The position numbers and the translations under genes are program-made. DNA of 64,000 nucleotides from an uncultured Selenomonadales bacterium (GTDB taxonomy: Bacteria > Bacillota > Negativicutes > DSM-1736 > Dendrosporobacteraceae), in assembly GCA_946407015.1 (NCBI GenBank), contig CAMJML010000002.1, positions 124,001 through 188,000 on the forward strand, given 5' to 3'. The stretch's first letter is position 1. Every line of letters starts with the position of its first letter. Shown here one piece after another: positions 26,898 through 36,036 of the stretch. The notes beneath the pieces are model-generated. The model was not told the origin of the DNA. It ran no database searches and saw only the letters and a program-made list of their open reading frames with translations.

Positions 26898-27590
26898 TTG
26901 AAAAAAATTTTAATTAAGAATATAGCATCAATCGCCATGATTTATGCATTGGTCCTGGGGGTTCCAAGCATATCTGAGGCGGCCAATATTGTCCGTTTGG
27001 GGGATCGGGGTGGGGAGGTTACCTTTATTCAGGAACGATTACAAAGCCTTGGCTATCAAATTCCGGCAGCGGATGGAATTTATGGCAGCATCACAGCGGC
27101 GGCCGTTAAAGAATTTCAATTGGACACCGGACTTGCTGCAGATGGTATTGTCGGTCAGAGAACTTGGGATGCTTTGCGGAATGGAAACAGTCAAGCGAGC
27201 CGGGGGCAGCAGAGCCGATCGCTTATTTTGAATAACATCATACAAACGGCAAAGAGTTTTCAAGGCGTTCCTTATGTATGGGGAGGAGCAACGCCTCAAG
27301 GATTTGACTGTTCAGGTTTTACGCAGTATGTGTTTAGGAAAAATGGTATTCAGTTACCCCGGACTGCTGATGCACAGTACGATTTAGGTGTTCCCGTCAG
27401 TTATAGCAGCCTGCAGCCAGGTGATATGGTTTTCTTTACAACCTATGCGCCCGGACCGTCCCATAACGGGATCTATATTGGTGACGGGTTGTTTATTAAT
27501 TCTTCGTCGAGTCGCGGTGTATCTGTTGCTCGTATGGATAATGCTTACTGGTCACCCAGGTTTATTGGCGCTAAACGCATTATCAGGTAA
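26898..27590 (+). CDS. NlpC/P60 peptidoglycan hydrolase with peptidoglycan-binding domain
   Basis: This 230-residue secreted cell-wall hydrolase cuts peptide stems of peptidoglycan. It has a signal peptide (residues 1-28, ending SEAA), a PG_binding_1 domain (about 33-95, DRGGEVTFIQERLQSLG and DGIYGSITAAAVKEFQ) and a C-terminal NlpC/P60 domain (110-230). The catalytic cysteine is C138 (GFDCSGFTQYV) and the histidine H189 (SHNGIYIG). The start is TTG 26898, read directly behind the c-di-AMP riboswitch. In Firmicutes this riboswitch class commonly controls such hydrolases and potassium or osmolyte transporters; here the kdp genes follow. Confidence 0.94.
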   Translation: MKKILIKNIASIAMIYALVLGVPSISEAANIVRLGDRGGEVTFIQERLQSLGYQIPAADGIYGSITAAAVKEFQLDTGLAADGIVGQRTWDALRNGNSQASRGQQSRSLILNNIIQTAKSFQGVPYVWGGATPQGFDCSGFTQYVFRKNGIQLPRTADAQYDLGVPVSYSSLQPGDMVFFTTYAPGPSHNGIYIGDGLFINSSSSRGVSVARMDNAYWSPRFIGAKRIIR

Positions 27591-27596
27591 AAAAAG

Positions 27597-27627
27597 GGCT
27601 GCTGGCTTTGCCAAGCAGTCTTTTTTT
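27597..27627 (+). terminator. Terminator of the NlpC/P60 gene
   Basis: An imperfect stem (GGCTGCTGGC with GCCAAGCAGTC) is followed by seven T. Confidence 0.6.
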
Positions 27628-27694
27628 AAATCTAGGAATCAATAAACTTAAAAATGTAAATTACTTCATTATCATAGTGTTGAAAGCAGCTAAT

Positions 27695-27741
27695 ATTTAC
27701 TTTTTTTTTACACCGCCTTTACGGCGATTCGAGGTACAATA
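27695..27741 (+). promoter_or_regulatory. KdpE-like box and promoter of kdpDE
   Basis: TTTAC-(T-run)-TTTACAC (27695-27713) resembles the E. coli KdpE site. It is followed by CTTTACGG and a -10-like TACAAT (27735-27740). The CTTTACGG...AATAAA block recurs upstream of kdpF, so kdpDE is probably autoregulated. Confidence 0.5.
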
Positions 27742-27845
27742 AAACTGGTGATTTATCATTGATAATCGTATGAATCAGCTGGTTAATAGAGGCGGATAGG
27801 CCTGGAAATGCTATAGAGGTCTTAAATAGTGGGAGTGATTCAAGT

Positions 27846-30554
27846 ATGGCGATTGAGACAGAGCGGCGTCCCGATCCGGAAGAGCTGCTGCAGCAGATTC
27901 ACAAAGAAAAACGCGGAAAATTGACCGTTTTTTTGGGAGCGGCAGCCGGTGTGGGCAAAACCTACACCATGCTGGAAGCTGCACACGACCGAGTCGCCGA
28001 GGGCGTTCAGGTCGTTATCGGCTGGGTTGAAACTCATAATAGAATCGAGACCGAAAAAATAGCAGCCGGTTTGCCGCGGATAGAACCAAAGGCAATTGTT
28101 TATCGTGGAAAAACGCTGTTTGAAATGGACCTTGACGCGATCCTGGCTCAAAAACCGGAACTAGTCTTAGTGGATGAGCTGGCTCATACCAATATTCCTG
28201 GTTCGCGTCATGTCCGGCGCTTTCAGGATGTGGAGGAACTATTAAAAGCCGGCATTCATGTTTATACAACGCTCAATATTCAGCATATGGAGAGTCTGAA
28301 TGATGTAGTAGCCCGGATAACCGGTGTTATTGTCCGGGAAACCGTACCGGATTCCTTTGTCGAGCAGGCTGATAATATCCAATTGGTCGATATTCCTCCT
28401 CAAGATCTGATTAAACGCTTGAAAGACGGCAAGGTTTATATGGCCGGTCAGGCGCAGCAGGCCCTGAAGAGTTTCTTTCGTCCCGGCAACATCAATGCGT
28501 TGCGGGAGCTTGCCCTTCGGTTTACTGCCAGCCGCGTCGATCAGGATATGACGGAATATATGCGCCAGCATCATATTGACGGTCCGTGGCCGGCAGCCGG
28601 CCGGGTCATGGTATGCGTCAGCGCCAGTCCATTTTCGGCGCAGCTCATCCGGGCCGCTCACAGGCTGGCCAAAGGGTTACGGGCGGATTTTTTAGCCGTT
28701 TATGTTGAGACGGCTATCCGGCGCTTTCCTATGGGAGAAAAAGAACGGGACCGTGTTTGGCGGAACTTGCGGTTAGCCGAGGAACTGGGCGGCAAAATTG
28801 TTACGGCGGCCGGCAATGACATTGTCCAGGAAATGCTGGCCGTGGCACGCAGTGAAAATGTGACGGCAGTCGTGATTGGCAAGCCGCGACATAGCCGTTG
28901 GCGGGAGTTTTGGCATGGTTCTTTAGTAGACAAGCTGATCCGCCATAGTGACGGCTTCAATGTTTATGTCATTCAAAGCAAAGCGGAAGAGGAAGAACAG
29001 TCTGCTATCAGTACGGCTCTTCCAGATGCGCCGCAAATTCCCTGGTTGTTTTTATCCGGCGGGCTGCTTATGACAGCAGTAGTCACTTTAGTTTGCTGGT
29101 GGGGAAAGGAGGAACTGGAGAAAGTCAATATTGCACTGTTGTACTTGCTGCCTGTGTTATTCAGTGCCGTCTGGTGGGGACGTTGGCCGTCCTATATCAC
29201 CGCTATCCTGAGTGTTTTGATTTTCGATTTTTTATTTGTGCCGCCTGTGCTGACTTTTACCGTAATGGATGCTCGCTATTTATGGAGCTTTATCATTTTC
29301 CTGGTCATTTCTTTTGTCATTGGCGGCAGGACAGAAATGCTGCGGCGGGAAGTTCGACTGACCCGGCAACGAGAGAAAAGTATTCGTACTTTGTATGAGT
29401 TCAGCCGTCAAATTGCCGCTATTATTGATATTCAGCAAATTGCCCGGACCTTTGTACAACATACTGGAGCGGCAATGGAGCGCAATACCGTGCTGCTGCT
29501 GCCGGGAGACAGTGGAAAACTGGCCGTTGTTGGCTGGCATGAAGTGGGCAAACAAGCTGGTCAGCTTGGTCAGACTATTTTACCGGAATCTGAATATGCT
29601 GTGGCCAGCTGGGTTATGGCCAATGGGCAGGTGGCCGGACGATCTACCGAGACACTGCCAGGAGCGGACTTTTTATTTGTTCCTCTGATTGTCGAAAAAC
29701 GTACGGTAGGAGTGTTTGGGATTGATTTGGGACAACAGAAAATTACGCAGGAAGAGCGGCAGCTTATTTATGCTTGGGCAGGTTTGGCCGCCATTGCGGT
29801 GGAACGGGGAAATTTAAGTGAAGCTGCTCGCCAAGCCGAGTTGTTAAAAGAGTCGGATCAGCTGCGGACAGCCTTATTTAATTCGGTTTCTCATGAACTT
29901 AGAACGCCGATTGCTGAGATTGGAGCCGCTGTTTCCGCTTTGTTGGATGCCGGAGTACACTATAGTCAAGAAATCAGGCAAGAGTTATTAGAGACAGTCA
30001 AAGACAGTACGCACCGAATGGAGCGGGTCGTTGCCAATCTGCTAGATACCGCCCGGTTGGAAAGCGGCTTGCTTACGCTTAAAGTAGACTGGTGTGATAT
30101 CGAAGATATTGTAGGAGCCGCTATCCGGCGTATGGGTGAACTGACCCAAAAACATACGGTGCAGACCAGCGTGGCACCTGAATTGCCGTTATTGCGCGCC
30201 GATTGTGTCCTGCTGGAACACGTACTGGTTAATTTAATGGATAATGCGGTGAAGTATTCGTCAGCCGGTAGCACCATTCTCATTTCGGCTAAGCAAAAAA
30301 ATCAGGATATTGTGGTTTCCATCCAGGACAGCGGTATTGGAATACCAGAGCAAGATACAACGAAAATTTTTGATAAATTTTATCGTGTCCAGCACCAAAC
30401 GGTCAAAGTTGCAGGCACAGGACTGGGCTTGTCTATTTGCAAGAGTATCGTAGAAGCCCATGGCGGGAAAATCTGGGCGAAAAACGCTCCGGGTGGTGGA
30501 GCCATCATTTTCTTTGCGCTTCCAGTACCGACTGACGGAAAGGCAGGTGGTTAA
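27846..30554 (+). CDS. kdpD: KdpD, potassium/turgor sensor histidine kinase
   Basis: This 902-residue membrane kinase controls kdpFABC. Domains in order: KdpD N-terminal ATPase-like domain with Walker A GAAAGVGKT (31-39), a universal-stress-protein domain (about 252-370), four membrane helices (about 395-495), a GAF-like domain (about 515-650), HisKA with phospho-acceptor H683 (SVSHELRTP) and an HATPase domain with GTGLGLSICKS. The USP domain contains S259-x-S261-x20-F282-x-A284-x-Y286, the motif reported to bind c-di-AMP in S. aureus KdpD. This fits the c-di-AMP riboswitch just upstream. kdpE begins two bases after its stop. Confidence 0.96.
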   Translation: MAIETERRPDPEELLQQIHKEKRGKLTVFLGAAAGVGKTYTMLEAAHDRVAEGVQVVIGWVETHNRIETEKIAAGLPRIEPKAIVYRGKTLFEMDLDAILAQKPELVLVDELAHTNIPGSRHVRRFQDVEELLKAGIHVYTTLNIQHMESLNDVVARITGVIVRETVPDSFVEQADNIQLVDIPPQDLIKRLKDGKVYMAGQAQQALKSFFRPGNINALRELALRFTASRVDQDMTEYMRQHHIDGPWPAAGRVMVCVSASPFSAQLIRAAHRLAKGLRADFLAVYVETAIRRFPMGEKERDRVWRNLRLAEELGGKIVTAAGNDIVQEMLAVARSENVTAVVIGKPRHSRWREFWHGSLVDKLIRHSDGFNVYVIQSKAEEEEQSAISTALPDAPQIPWLFLSGGLLMTAVVTLVCWWGKEELEKVNIALLYLLPVLFSAVWWGRWPSYITAILSVLIFDFLFVPPVLTFTVMDARYLWSFIIFLVISFVIGGRTEMLRREVRLTRQREKSIRTLYEFSRQIAAIIDIQQIARTFVQHTGAAMERNTVLLLPGDSGKLAVVGWHEVGKQAGQLGQTILPESEYAVASWVMANGQVAGRSTETLPGADFLFVPLIVEKRTVGVFGIDLGQQKITQEERQLIYAWAGLAAIAVERGNLSEAARQAELLKESDQLRTALFNSVSHELRTPIAEIGAAVSALLDAGVHYSQEIRQELLETVKDSTHRMERVVANLLDTARLESGLLTLKVDWCDIEDIVGAAIRRMGELTQKHTVQTSVAPELPLLRADCVLLEHVLVNLMDNAVKYSSAGSTILISAKQKNQDIVVSIQDSGIGIPEQDTTKIFDKFYRVQHQTVKVAGTGLGLSICKSIVEAHGGKIWAKNAPGGGAIIFFALPVPTDGKAGG

Positions 30555-30555
30555 C

Positions 30556-31245
30556 ATGACGGAAAAAGGCTTGCGGATTCTCGTGGTTGATGATGAGCCG
30601 CAAATTCGCAAACTGCTGCATGTTTCTTTACACGCTTACGGCTACCACTTAGGCCAGGCAAGCACTGGAGAGGAAGGCATTCAACAAGCGGCAGCCTTTA
30701 AACCGGATTTGGCGATTGTTGATCTGGGGCTGCCGGATATCGACGGCAAAACCGTCATTCAGCAAATTCGCGAATGGTCAACCATGCCCATCATTATTCT
30801 AACGGCCCGTGATCAGGAGCAAGAAAAAATTGCTGCCCTGGACGCGGGGGCCGACGACTATATCACCAAGCCTTTTGCGATGGGCGAGTTGATGGCCCGC
30901 ATACGCGTCTGTTTACGGCGTACAACGGCTCATGACAATGAACCGGTATTGACCTGTGGCGAATTGACGGTTGATTTGCTGCAGCGGCGGGTAACGGTCG
31001 GCGAAAGAGAGATTAAGCTGACGCCAACCGAGTACGAATTGATTAAATACATGATGCAGCATGCCGGGAGGGTGCTGACTCATAAACAAATCTTAAAAGC
31101 AGTTTGGGGAAATGCGTATGATGAGGATACGCATTATATCCGAATTTACATTAGCCAGCTGCGACGTAAGATTGAGCAAGATCCGGCTCAGCCCCGCTAT
31201 ATTGTCACCGAATCGGGAATTGGTTACCGGCTGATGGGGCGGTAG
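30556..31245 (+). CDS. kdpE: KdpE, OmpR-family response regulator
   Basis: This 229-residue regulator activates kdp transcription when phosphorylated by KdpD. The receiver domain has the acidic pair D12/D13, phospho-acceptor D56 (IVDLGLPD) and the conserved K in ITKPF; the winged-helix DNA-binding domain follows (about 130-226, TPTEYELIKYMMQHAGRVLTH). The ATG at 30556 with AGGTGG is used; a longer upstream frame lies inside kdpD and is rejected. KdpE-like boxes occur before kdpD and kdpF. A strong terminator separates it from kdpFABC. Confidence 0.95.
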   Translation: MTEKGLRILVVDDEPQIRKLLHVSLHAYGYHLGQASTGEEGIQQAAAFKPDLAIVDLGLPDIDGKTVIQQIREWSTMPIIILTARDQEQEKIAALDAGADDYITKPFAMGELMARIRVCLRRTTAHDNEPVLTCGELTVDLLQRRVTVGEREIKLTPTEYELIKYMMQHAGRVLTHKQILKAVWGNAYDEDTHYIRIYISQLRRKIEQDPAQPRYIVTESGIGYRLMGR

Positions 31246-31285
31246 CCGGTATTTAAAAAAGAATGATGATGGTTAGAAAGGCTCA

Positions 31286-31319
31286 AGACTGCCGGGAAGG
31301 ACTTCCCGGCAGTCTTTTA
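31286..31319 (+). terminator. Terminator of kdpDE
   Basis: A 14-bp perfect GC-rich stem AGACTGCCGGGAAG/CTTCCCGGCAGTCT with a 2-base gap is followed by TTTTAT. Confidence 0.88.
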
Positions 31320-31339
31320 TGCTGTTTTTAGCTGAATTC

Positions 31340-31407
31340 TTTATACTTTTTTTACACAGTACAGCATTCTTTTAGCAGCATCTTTACGGGACTCAGCGAT
31401 AAAATAA
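31340..31407 (+). promoter_or_regulatory. KdpE box and promoter of kdpFABC
   Basis: TTTATACTTTTTTTACA (31340-31356) is the same as the core KdpE site known before E. coli kdpFABC. Further down, CTTTACGGGACTCAGCGATA and an AATAAA element match the block before kdpD. TAAAAT at 31401-31406 may be the -10. Confidence 0.65.
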
Positions 31408-31440
31408 AGGCGAAGTTCAAAGTCAATAGGAGGATACACT

Positions 31441-31527
31441 ATGGCTGACTTATGGTTGGCGGGAATCGCCGCAGTTTTATTACTCATATACTTACTTTAT
31501 GCTTTGTGGAAACCGGAGGAGTTTTAA
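31441..31527 (+). CDS. kdpF: KdpF, small subunit of the Kdp potassium pump
   Basis: This 28-residue peptide is one hydrophobic helix (about residues 4-21, LAGIAAVLLLIYLLYALW) followed by KPEEF. That is the typical size and shape of KdpF, which stabilises the KdpFABC complex. It starts after AGGAGG and ends one base before the kdpA start, whose ribosome site lies in the end of kdpF, so the two are translationally coupled. Confidence 0.9.
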   Translation: MADLWLAGIAAVLLLIYLLYALWKPEEF

Positions 31528-31528
31528 A

Positions 31529-33235
31529 ATGTTAACCGATATGATGATGTTTATCTTGTATCTGGCCGTGCTATTGCTGCTGGCTTGGCCGTTTAGCAAG
31601 TACCTGGCGAAAGTATTCACAATGGAAAAGACGGTTTTGGATCCCGTATGTCAACCTTTAGAGCGACTAGTTTATCGTTTGTCCGCGGTAAATCCGGACC
31701 AAGAGATGAATTGGCGTCAATATGCCTCGGCTTTAATATGGTTTAATGTCTTAGGAGCTTTTGCCGTTTTTTTGATTGAACTGGTCCAAGGAGCGCTATT
31801 TTGGAACCCAGCAGGGCTATCTGGTGTAGCTCCGTGGCATCTGGCTCTTAATACCGCAGTCAGCTTTATGACCAACACCAACTGGCAGGCTTACAGCGGC
31901 GAATCAACGATGAGTTATTTCACCCAGATGACAGCACTTACCGTTCAAAATTTTGTTTCGGCCGCAGTAGGATTATCTGTTGCGGCCGCCCTAATCCGGG
32001 GATTTACGCGCAAGACAACCTCAGCCATCGGGAATTTTTGGGTTGACTTGGTACGAAGTATTTTTAGGGTATTGCTTCCTTTAGCGATCATATTTACCTT
32101 GATTTTAGTTCAGCAAGGCGTCATTCAGAATCTGGATTCCTATCTAACTGTGCATACGCTGGAAGGTGTAGAACAGACCATTGGCATGGGGCCGGTTGCT
32201 TCGCAAGAAGCGATTAAAATTCTGGGAACAAACGGTGGCGGTTTCTTTAATGCCAACTCGGCACATCCATTTGAAAATCCAACTCCGTTGAGTAACTTTT
32301 TGCAAGTCATCAGTATTTTTCTGATACCGACCGGACTGGTCATTGCTTTTGGCAATATAGCTGGTGACTTCCGTCAGGGCTATGCCGTCCTGGCAGCCAT
32401 GCTGCTCCTGTTTTGTATCATGTTGACAGGCACTTATCTGAGTGAAGCTTATGGCAATCCGATTTTGGCTAATTTGGGGATTGATCAACCTACCTCGATG
32501 GAAGGAAAGGAAGTACGTTTTGGAATTGCCGGTTCAGCCTTATTTGCCACCGTTACCACGGCAGCGTCCTGTGGGGCCGTCAACGCCATGCATGACAGCT
32601 TTACCCCTCTGGGAGGATTTTTCCCATTGGTGCAGATGAAGCTGGGAGAAGTGATTGTAGGGGGTGTTGGGGCCGGATTTTACGGCATGATGCTATTTGT
32701 TGTCCTGACCGTATTCATTGTCGGCCTGATGGTGGGAAGAACGCCGGAATATCTCGGGAAAAAGATAGAAGCCCGGGAGACTAAAATGGCGACTTTGGGT
32801 ATTTTATTGCCTGCGGTTATGATGTTGACTGGCAGTGCACTTGCTGCGGTGATAGAAGCGGGAACATCGGTTGTTCTTAACCCCGGCCCTCATGGCTTGA
32901 GCGAAATCGTCTATGCGTTTGCTTCTGCTGCCGGGAATAACGGCAGTGCTTTTGCCGGCCTGAGTGCCAATAGTCTCTTTTATAATTTAATGCTGGCATT
33001 ATCCATGCTGGTTGGCCGCTTTGGTGTGATCCTGCCGGTTCTGGCTATTGCAGGAAGCATGGCTGAAAAGAAAACCTCGCCTCCAGGCCCAGGTACTTTC
33101 CCTACGACAGGCTGGTTGTTTGTCATCTTACTGGCCGGGATTATTTTAATCGTTGGCGCATTGACTTTCCTGCCGGTCCTAACATTGGGGCCGATTGTTG
33201 AGCAATTGCTCATGCTGCAGGGAAGCATGTTTTAA
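31529..33235 (+). CDS. kdpA: KdpA, potassium-selective channel-like subunit
   Basis: KdpA (568 residues) is the membrane subunit that selects and passes K+ into the Kdp complex. About ten membrane helices and four selectivity-filter-like loops are visible, including FMTNTNWQAYSGES, TNGGGFFNANSAHPFENP, AASCGAVNAMHDSFTPLGG and ASAAGNNGSAFAGL. The start at 31529 fits the AGGAG located in the kdpF end. Gene order kdpF-A-B-C is standard. Confidence 0.96.
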   Translation: MLTDMMMFILYLAVLLLLAWPFSKYLAKVFTMEKTVLDPVCQPLERLVYRLSAVNPDQEMNWRQYASALIWFNVLGAFAVFLIELVQGALFWNPAGLSGVAPWHLALNTAVSFMTNTNWQAYSGESTMSYFTQMTALTVQNFVSAAVGLSVAAALIRGFTRKTTSAIGNFWVDLVRSIFRVLLPLAIIFTLILVQQGVIQNLDSYLTVHTLEGVEQTIGMGPVASQEAIKILGTNGGGFFNANSAHPFENPTPLSNFLQVISIFLIPTGLVIAFGNIAGDFRQGYAVLAAMLLLFCIMLTGTYLSEAYGNPILANLGIDQPTSMEGKEVRFGIAGSALFATVTTAASCGAVNAMHDSFTPLGGFFPLVQMKLGEVIVGGVGAGFYGMMLFVVLTVFIVGLMVGRTPEYLGKKIEARETKMATLGILLPAVMMLTGSALAAVIEAGTSVVLNPGPHGLSEIVYAFASAAGNNGSAFAGLSANSLFYNLMLALSMLVGRFGVILPVLAIAGSMAEKKTSPPGPGTFPTTGWLFVILLAGIILIVGALTFLPVLTLGPIVEQLLMLQGSMF

Positions 33236-33250
33236 AAGGAGCGAATAAGC

Positions 33251-35281
33251 ATGAATACTCGAAGTAGTTTTAATAAGGTAATTCTGGGGGCTGCCATACG
33301 CGATTCTTTCTGCAAGCTGGACCCGCGCATTCAGTGGCGTAATCCGGTTATGTTTATCGTCTATATAGGTGCTATGATCACCACTTGGTTTACCCTGCGC
33401 GATCTTATTGTCGAATCTGCCCAAGCAACCGTTTTTACAACGCAAATTACCTTATGGCTATGGTTTACCGTATTGTTTGCTAATTTTGCCGAAGCCGTAG
33501 CGGAAGGACGAGGGAAAGCGCAGGCAAATGCACTGCGCAGCAGCCGCAGCCAGACGAAAGCAAAAAAAGTCACCAATAGCGGAACTATATTGGTGGATGC
33601 TGTTGAATTACGCAAAGGCGACCTTGTTTTCATAGAAGCCGGGGACTTTATCCCTGGTGATGGGGAAATTATTGAAGGGATGGCCTCGGTGGATGAAAGT
33701 GCTGTTACCGGTGAGTCGGCTCCGGTCATTCGTGAGGCTGGCGGCGATAAATCTTCGGTGACCGGCGGGACCAGAGTGCTGTCCGATTGGATCAAGATTC
33801 GCATTACAGCCAATCCGGGAGAAACTTTCCTTGATAAAATGATTTCATTGGTCGAAGGGGCTAAACGGCAAAAGACGCCCAATGAAATTGCCCTAACCAT
33901 TCTTTTGGTGGGGCTGACCATTGTATTTCTATTTGCTGTGGCTACCTTAGCTCCCTATGCTGCCTATTCCGGAGTCGAAATATCAGCAGCAGTGCTCATC
34001 GCCCTGCTGATTTGCTTAATCCCCACCACGATTGGCGGTCTGCTCAGTGCGATCGGCATTGCGGGGATGGACCGTTTGCTCAAACGCAATGTTTTAGCCA
34101 TGTCCGGCCGGGCCGTAGAAGCTGCCGGTGATGTCGATGCGTTATTATTGGACAAGACCGGTACGATTACCCTGGGAAACCGGATGGCTACCGAGTTTAT
34201 GCCGGCTCCCGGTATTAGCCCGGAACAAATGGCTGATGCGGCCCAGCTTGCTTCATTGGCTGACGAGACACCGGAAGGGCGCAGCATTGTCATCTTAGCG
34301 AAAGAAAAATACAAATTGCGGGAACGGAATTTAACGTCTTTGGAAGCAGAATTTGTTCCCTTCACAGCTCAGACCCGGATGAGTGGTGTCAATATCAAAG
34401 GACAGGAAATTCGTAAAGGTGCGATGGATGCTATCAAAAAATATACGCAGAGCAAAGGAGGAAGCTTTCCTGATGCTGTCGATCAAGCCTGCGAAAAGAT
34501 TGCCAAAGCCGGTGGAACGCCGCTCGTTGTTGCTGATGGGGCCCGGGTACTTGGAGCTATTCATCTGAAGGACATTGTGAAAGGCGGTATTAAAGAGCGC
34601 TTTCGTGATCTCAGGCAAATGGGAATTAAAACGGTTATGATTACGGGGGATAATCCGCTTACCGCTGCCGCTATTGCGGCTGAAGCCGGCGTAGATGACT
34701 TTTTGGCTGAGGCGACACCGGAAGATAAGCTGCGCCTGATTCGTGACTACCAAGAGAAAGGCATGTTGGTGGCCATGACCGGTGATGGCACCAATGATGC
34801 TCCGGCACTGGCACAGGCTGATGTCGGTGTGGCTATGAACAGTGGGACTCAGGCGGCTAAAGAAGCCGGTAATATGGTTGATCTTGACAGCAATCCAACC
34901 AAATTGATTGAAGTCGTTGAAATCGGCAAGCAGCTTCTGATTACGCGCGGGTCACTAACAACCTTCAGTGTTGCAAACGATGTGGCCAAATATTTTGCCA
35001 TTATTCCGGCCATGTTTGCACCTGCTTTTCCGGTATTGAATGTTTTTAACCTCATGGGCCTGGCTACACCGGAAAGTGCCATTTTAAGTGCCGTCATTTT
35101 TAATGCCTTGATTATTATCGCCCTGGTGCCGTTAGCCTTGCGGGGTGTACAGTATCGTCCGGTTGGGGCCGAGGTCCTGTTAAGACGCAATCTCCTAATT
35201 TACGGCCTGGGCGGGATTGTTGCTCCATTCATTGGCATCAAACTGATCGATATTATCATCGTGGCGCTCAGACTAGTATAG
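33251..35281 (+). CDS. kdpB: KdpB, P-type ATPase subunit
   Basis: KdpB (676 residues) drives K+ uptake by ATP hydrolysis. The P-type motifs are present: TGES in the actuator domain, the phosphorylated aspartate D301 in [18 protein letters not shown] and the hinge [21 protein letters not shown]. Seven to eight membrane segments flank these domains. It follows kdpA by 15 bp with AAGGAG. Confidence 0.97.
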   Translation: MNTRSSFNKVILGAAIRDSFCKLDPRIQWRNPVMFIVYIGAMITTWFTLRDLIVESAQATVFTTQITLWLWFTVLFANFAEAVAEGRGKAQANALRSSRSQTKAKKVTNSGTILVDAVELRKGDLVFIEAGDFIPGDGEIIEGMASVDESAVTGESAPVIREAGGDKSSVTGGTRVLSDWIKIRITANPGETFLDKMISLVEGAKRQKTPNEIALTILLVGLTIVFLFAVATLAPYAAYSGVEISAAVLIALLICLIPTTIGGLLSAIGIAGMDRLLKRNVLAMSGRAVEAAGDVDALLLDKTGTITLGNRMATEFMPAPGISPEQMADAAQLASLADETPEGRSIVILAKEKYKLRERNLTSLEAEFVPFTAQTRMSGVNIKGQEIRKGAMDAIKKYTQSKGGSFPDAVDQACEKIAKAGGTPLVVADGARVLGAIHLKDIVKGGIKERFRDLRQMGIKTVMITGDNPLTAAAIAAEAGVDDFLAEATPEDKLRLIRDYQEKGMLVAMTGDGTNDAPALAQADVGVAMNSGTQAAKEAGNMVDLDSNPTKLIEVVEIGKQLLITRGSLTTFSVANDVAKYFAIIPAMFAPAFPVLNVFNLMGLATPESAILSAVIFNALIIIALVPLALRGVQYRPVGAEVLLRRNLLIYGLGGIVAPFIGIKLIDIIIVALRLV

Positions 35282-35340
35282 CAATGGCAAAAAAATTGAA
35301 AGTGCGTAGAATAAGAATAGGATGAAGGGTGTTGAAAAAT

Positions 35341-35916
35341 ATGCTCCGACAAATTGGGAGTTCGGTCATGATGATTGTCGTACTGACTGTGGTGACCGGC
35401 TGGATTTATCCATTGGCTATGACCGGGTTGGCTCAAGCTGTTTTTCCAAATCAAGCAAACGGTTCGGTTATGATGCGAAATGGAGAGCCGGTTGGCTCTA
35501 AATTAATTGGACAAAACTTTACAAGTCCTGGTTACTTTCATAGCCGGCCATCTGCGGCAGGGAAAGACGGCTATGATGGCACCGGATCATCCGGGTCAAA
35601 TCTAGGACCAACCAATCAGAAGCTTATGGAGACTGCGGCTGATAACGTGAAAAAAGTGCGTGAAGAAAATGGACTATCTGTCGATGCGCCTGTACCTGCC
35701 GATTTGGTGCTGGCTTCAGGCAGTGGTTTAGATCCCCACATTTCGCCGCAAGCAGCGTATATTCAGATTGAACGCATCGCCACAGAACGCAACCTCGCTG
35801 TTTCGGAAGTAAGACAACTGGTGGAGCGTCATATCGAAGGGCGGCAATGGGGCTTTTTAGGAGAACCGCGCATCAATGTGCTGGAACTCAATCTGGCATT
35901 GGATGAGTTGAAATAG
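35341..35916 (+). CDS. kdpC: KdpC, accessory subunit of the Kdp pump
   Basis: KdpC (191 residues) has one N-terminal membrane helix (about 8-30) and a periplasmic domain. The family motifs GQNFTSPGYFHSRPSAAG and GSNLGPTN are present, as well as the C-terminal VSEVRQLVERHIEG. The ATG at 35341 is preferred to in-frame GTG 35329 and TTG 35332 because of the spacing to GAAGGG. It ends the kdpFABC operon, with a long hairpin 30 bp later. Confidence 0.94.
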   Translation: MLRQIGSSVMMIVVLTVVTGWIYPLAMTGLAQAVFPNQANGSVMMRNGEPVGSKLIGQNFTSPGYFHSRPSAAGKDGYDGTGSSGSNLGPTNQKLMETAADNVKKVREENGLSVDAPVPADLVLASGSGLDPHISPQAAYIQIERIATERNLAVSEVRQLVERHIEGRQWGFLGEPRINVLELNLALDELK

Positions 35917-35945
35917 TATTAGGACAAAGTGGAACAGAGTCATAA

Positions 35946-35990
35946 AAGTCGGAAAATGCCACGTACTCAGTACGTGGCATTTTCCGACTT
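35946..35990. terminator. Terminator of kdpFABC
   Basis: A perfect palindrome with 22-bp arms (35946-35967 and 35969-35990) lies between the convergent kdpC and LysR genes. Confidence 0.8.
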
Positions 35991-36036
35991 GATAGATTTA
36001 GTGAAAATGACAAGCTTAGTTTTCATCAAAACAGTG

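Noticed and set aside
30460-30555. Upstream extension of kdpE into kdpD
   Set aside because: The protein would begin before the receiver domain with unrelated residues; ATG 30556 fits KdpE length and ribosome site.
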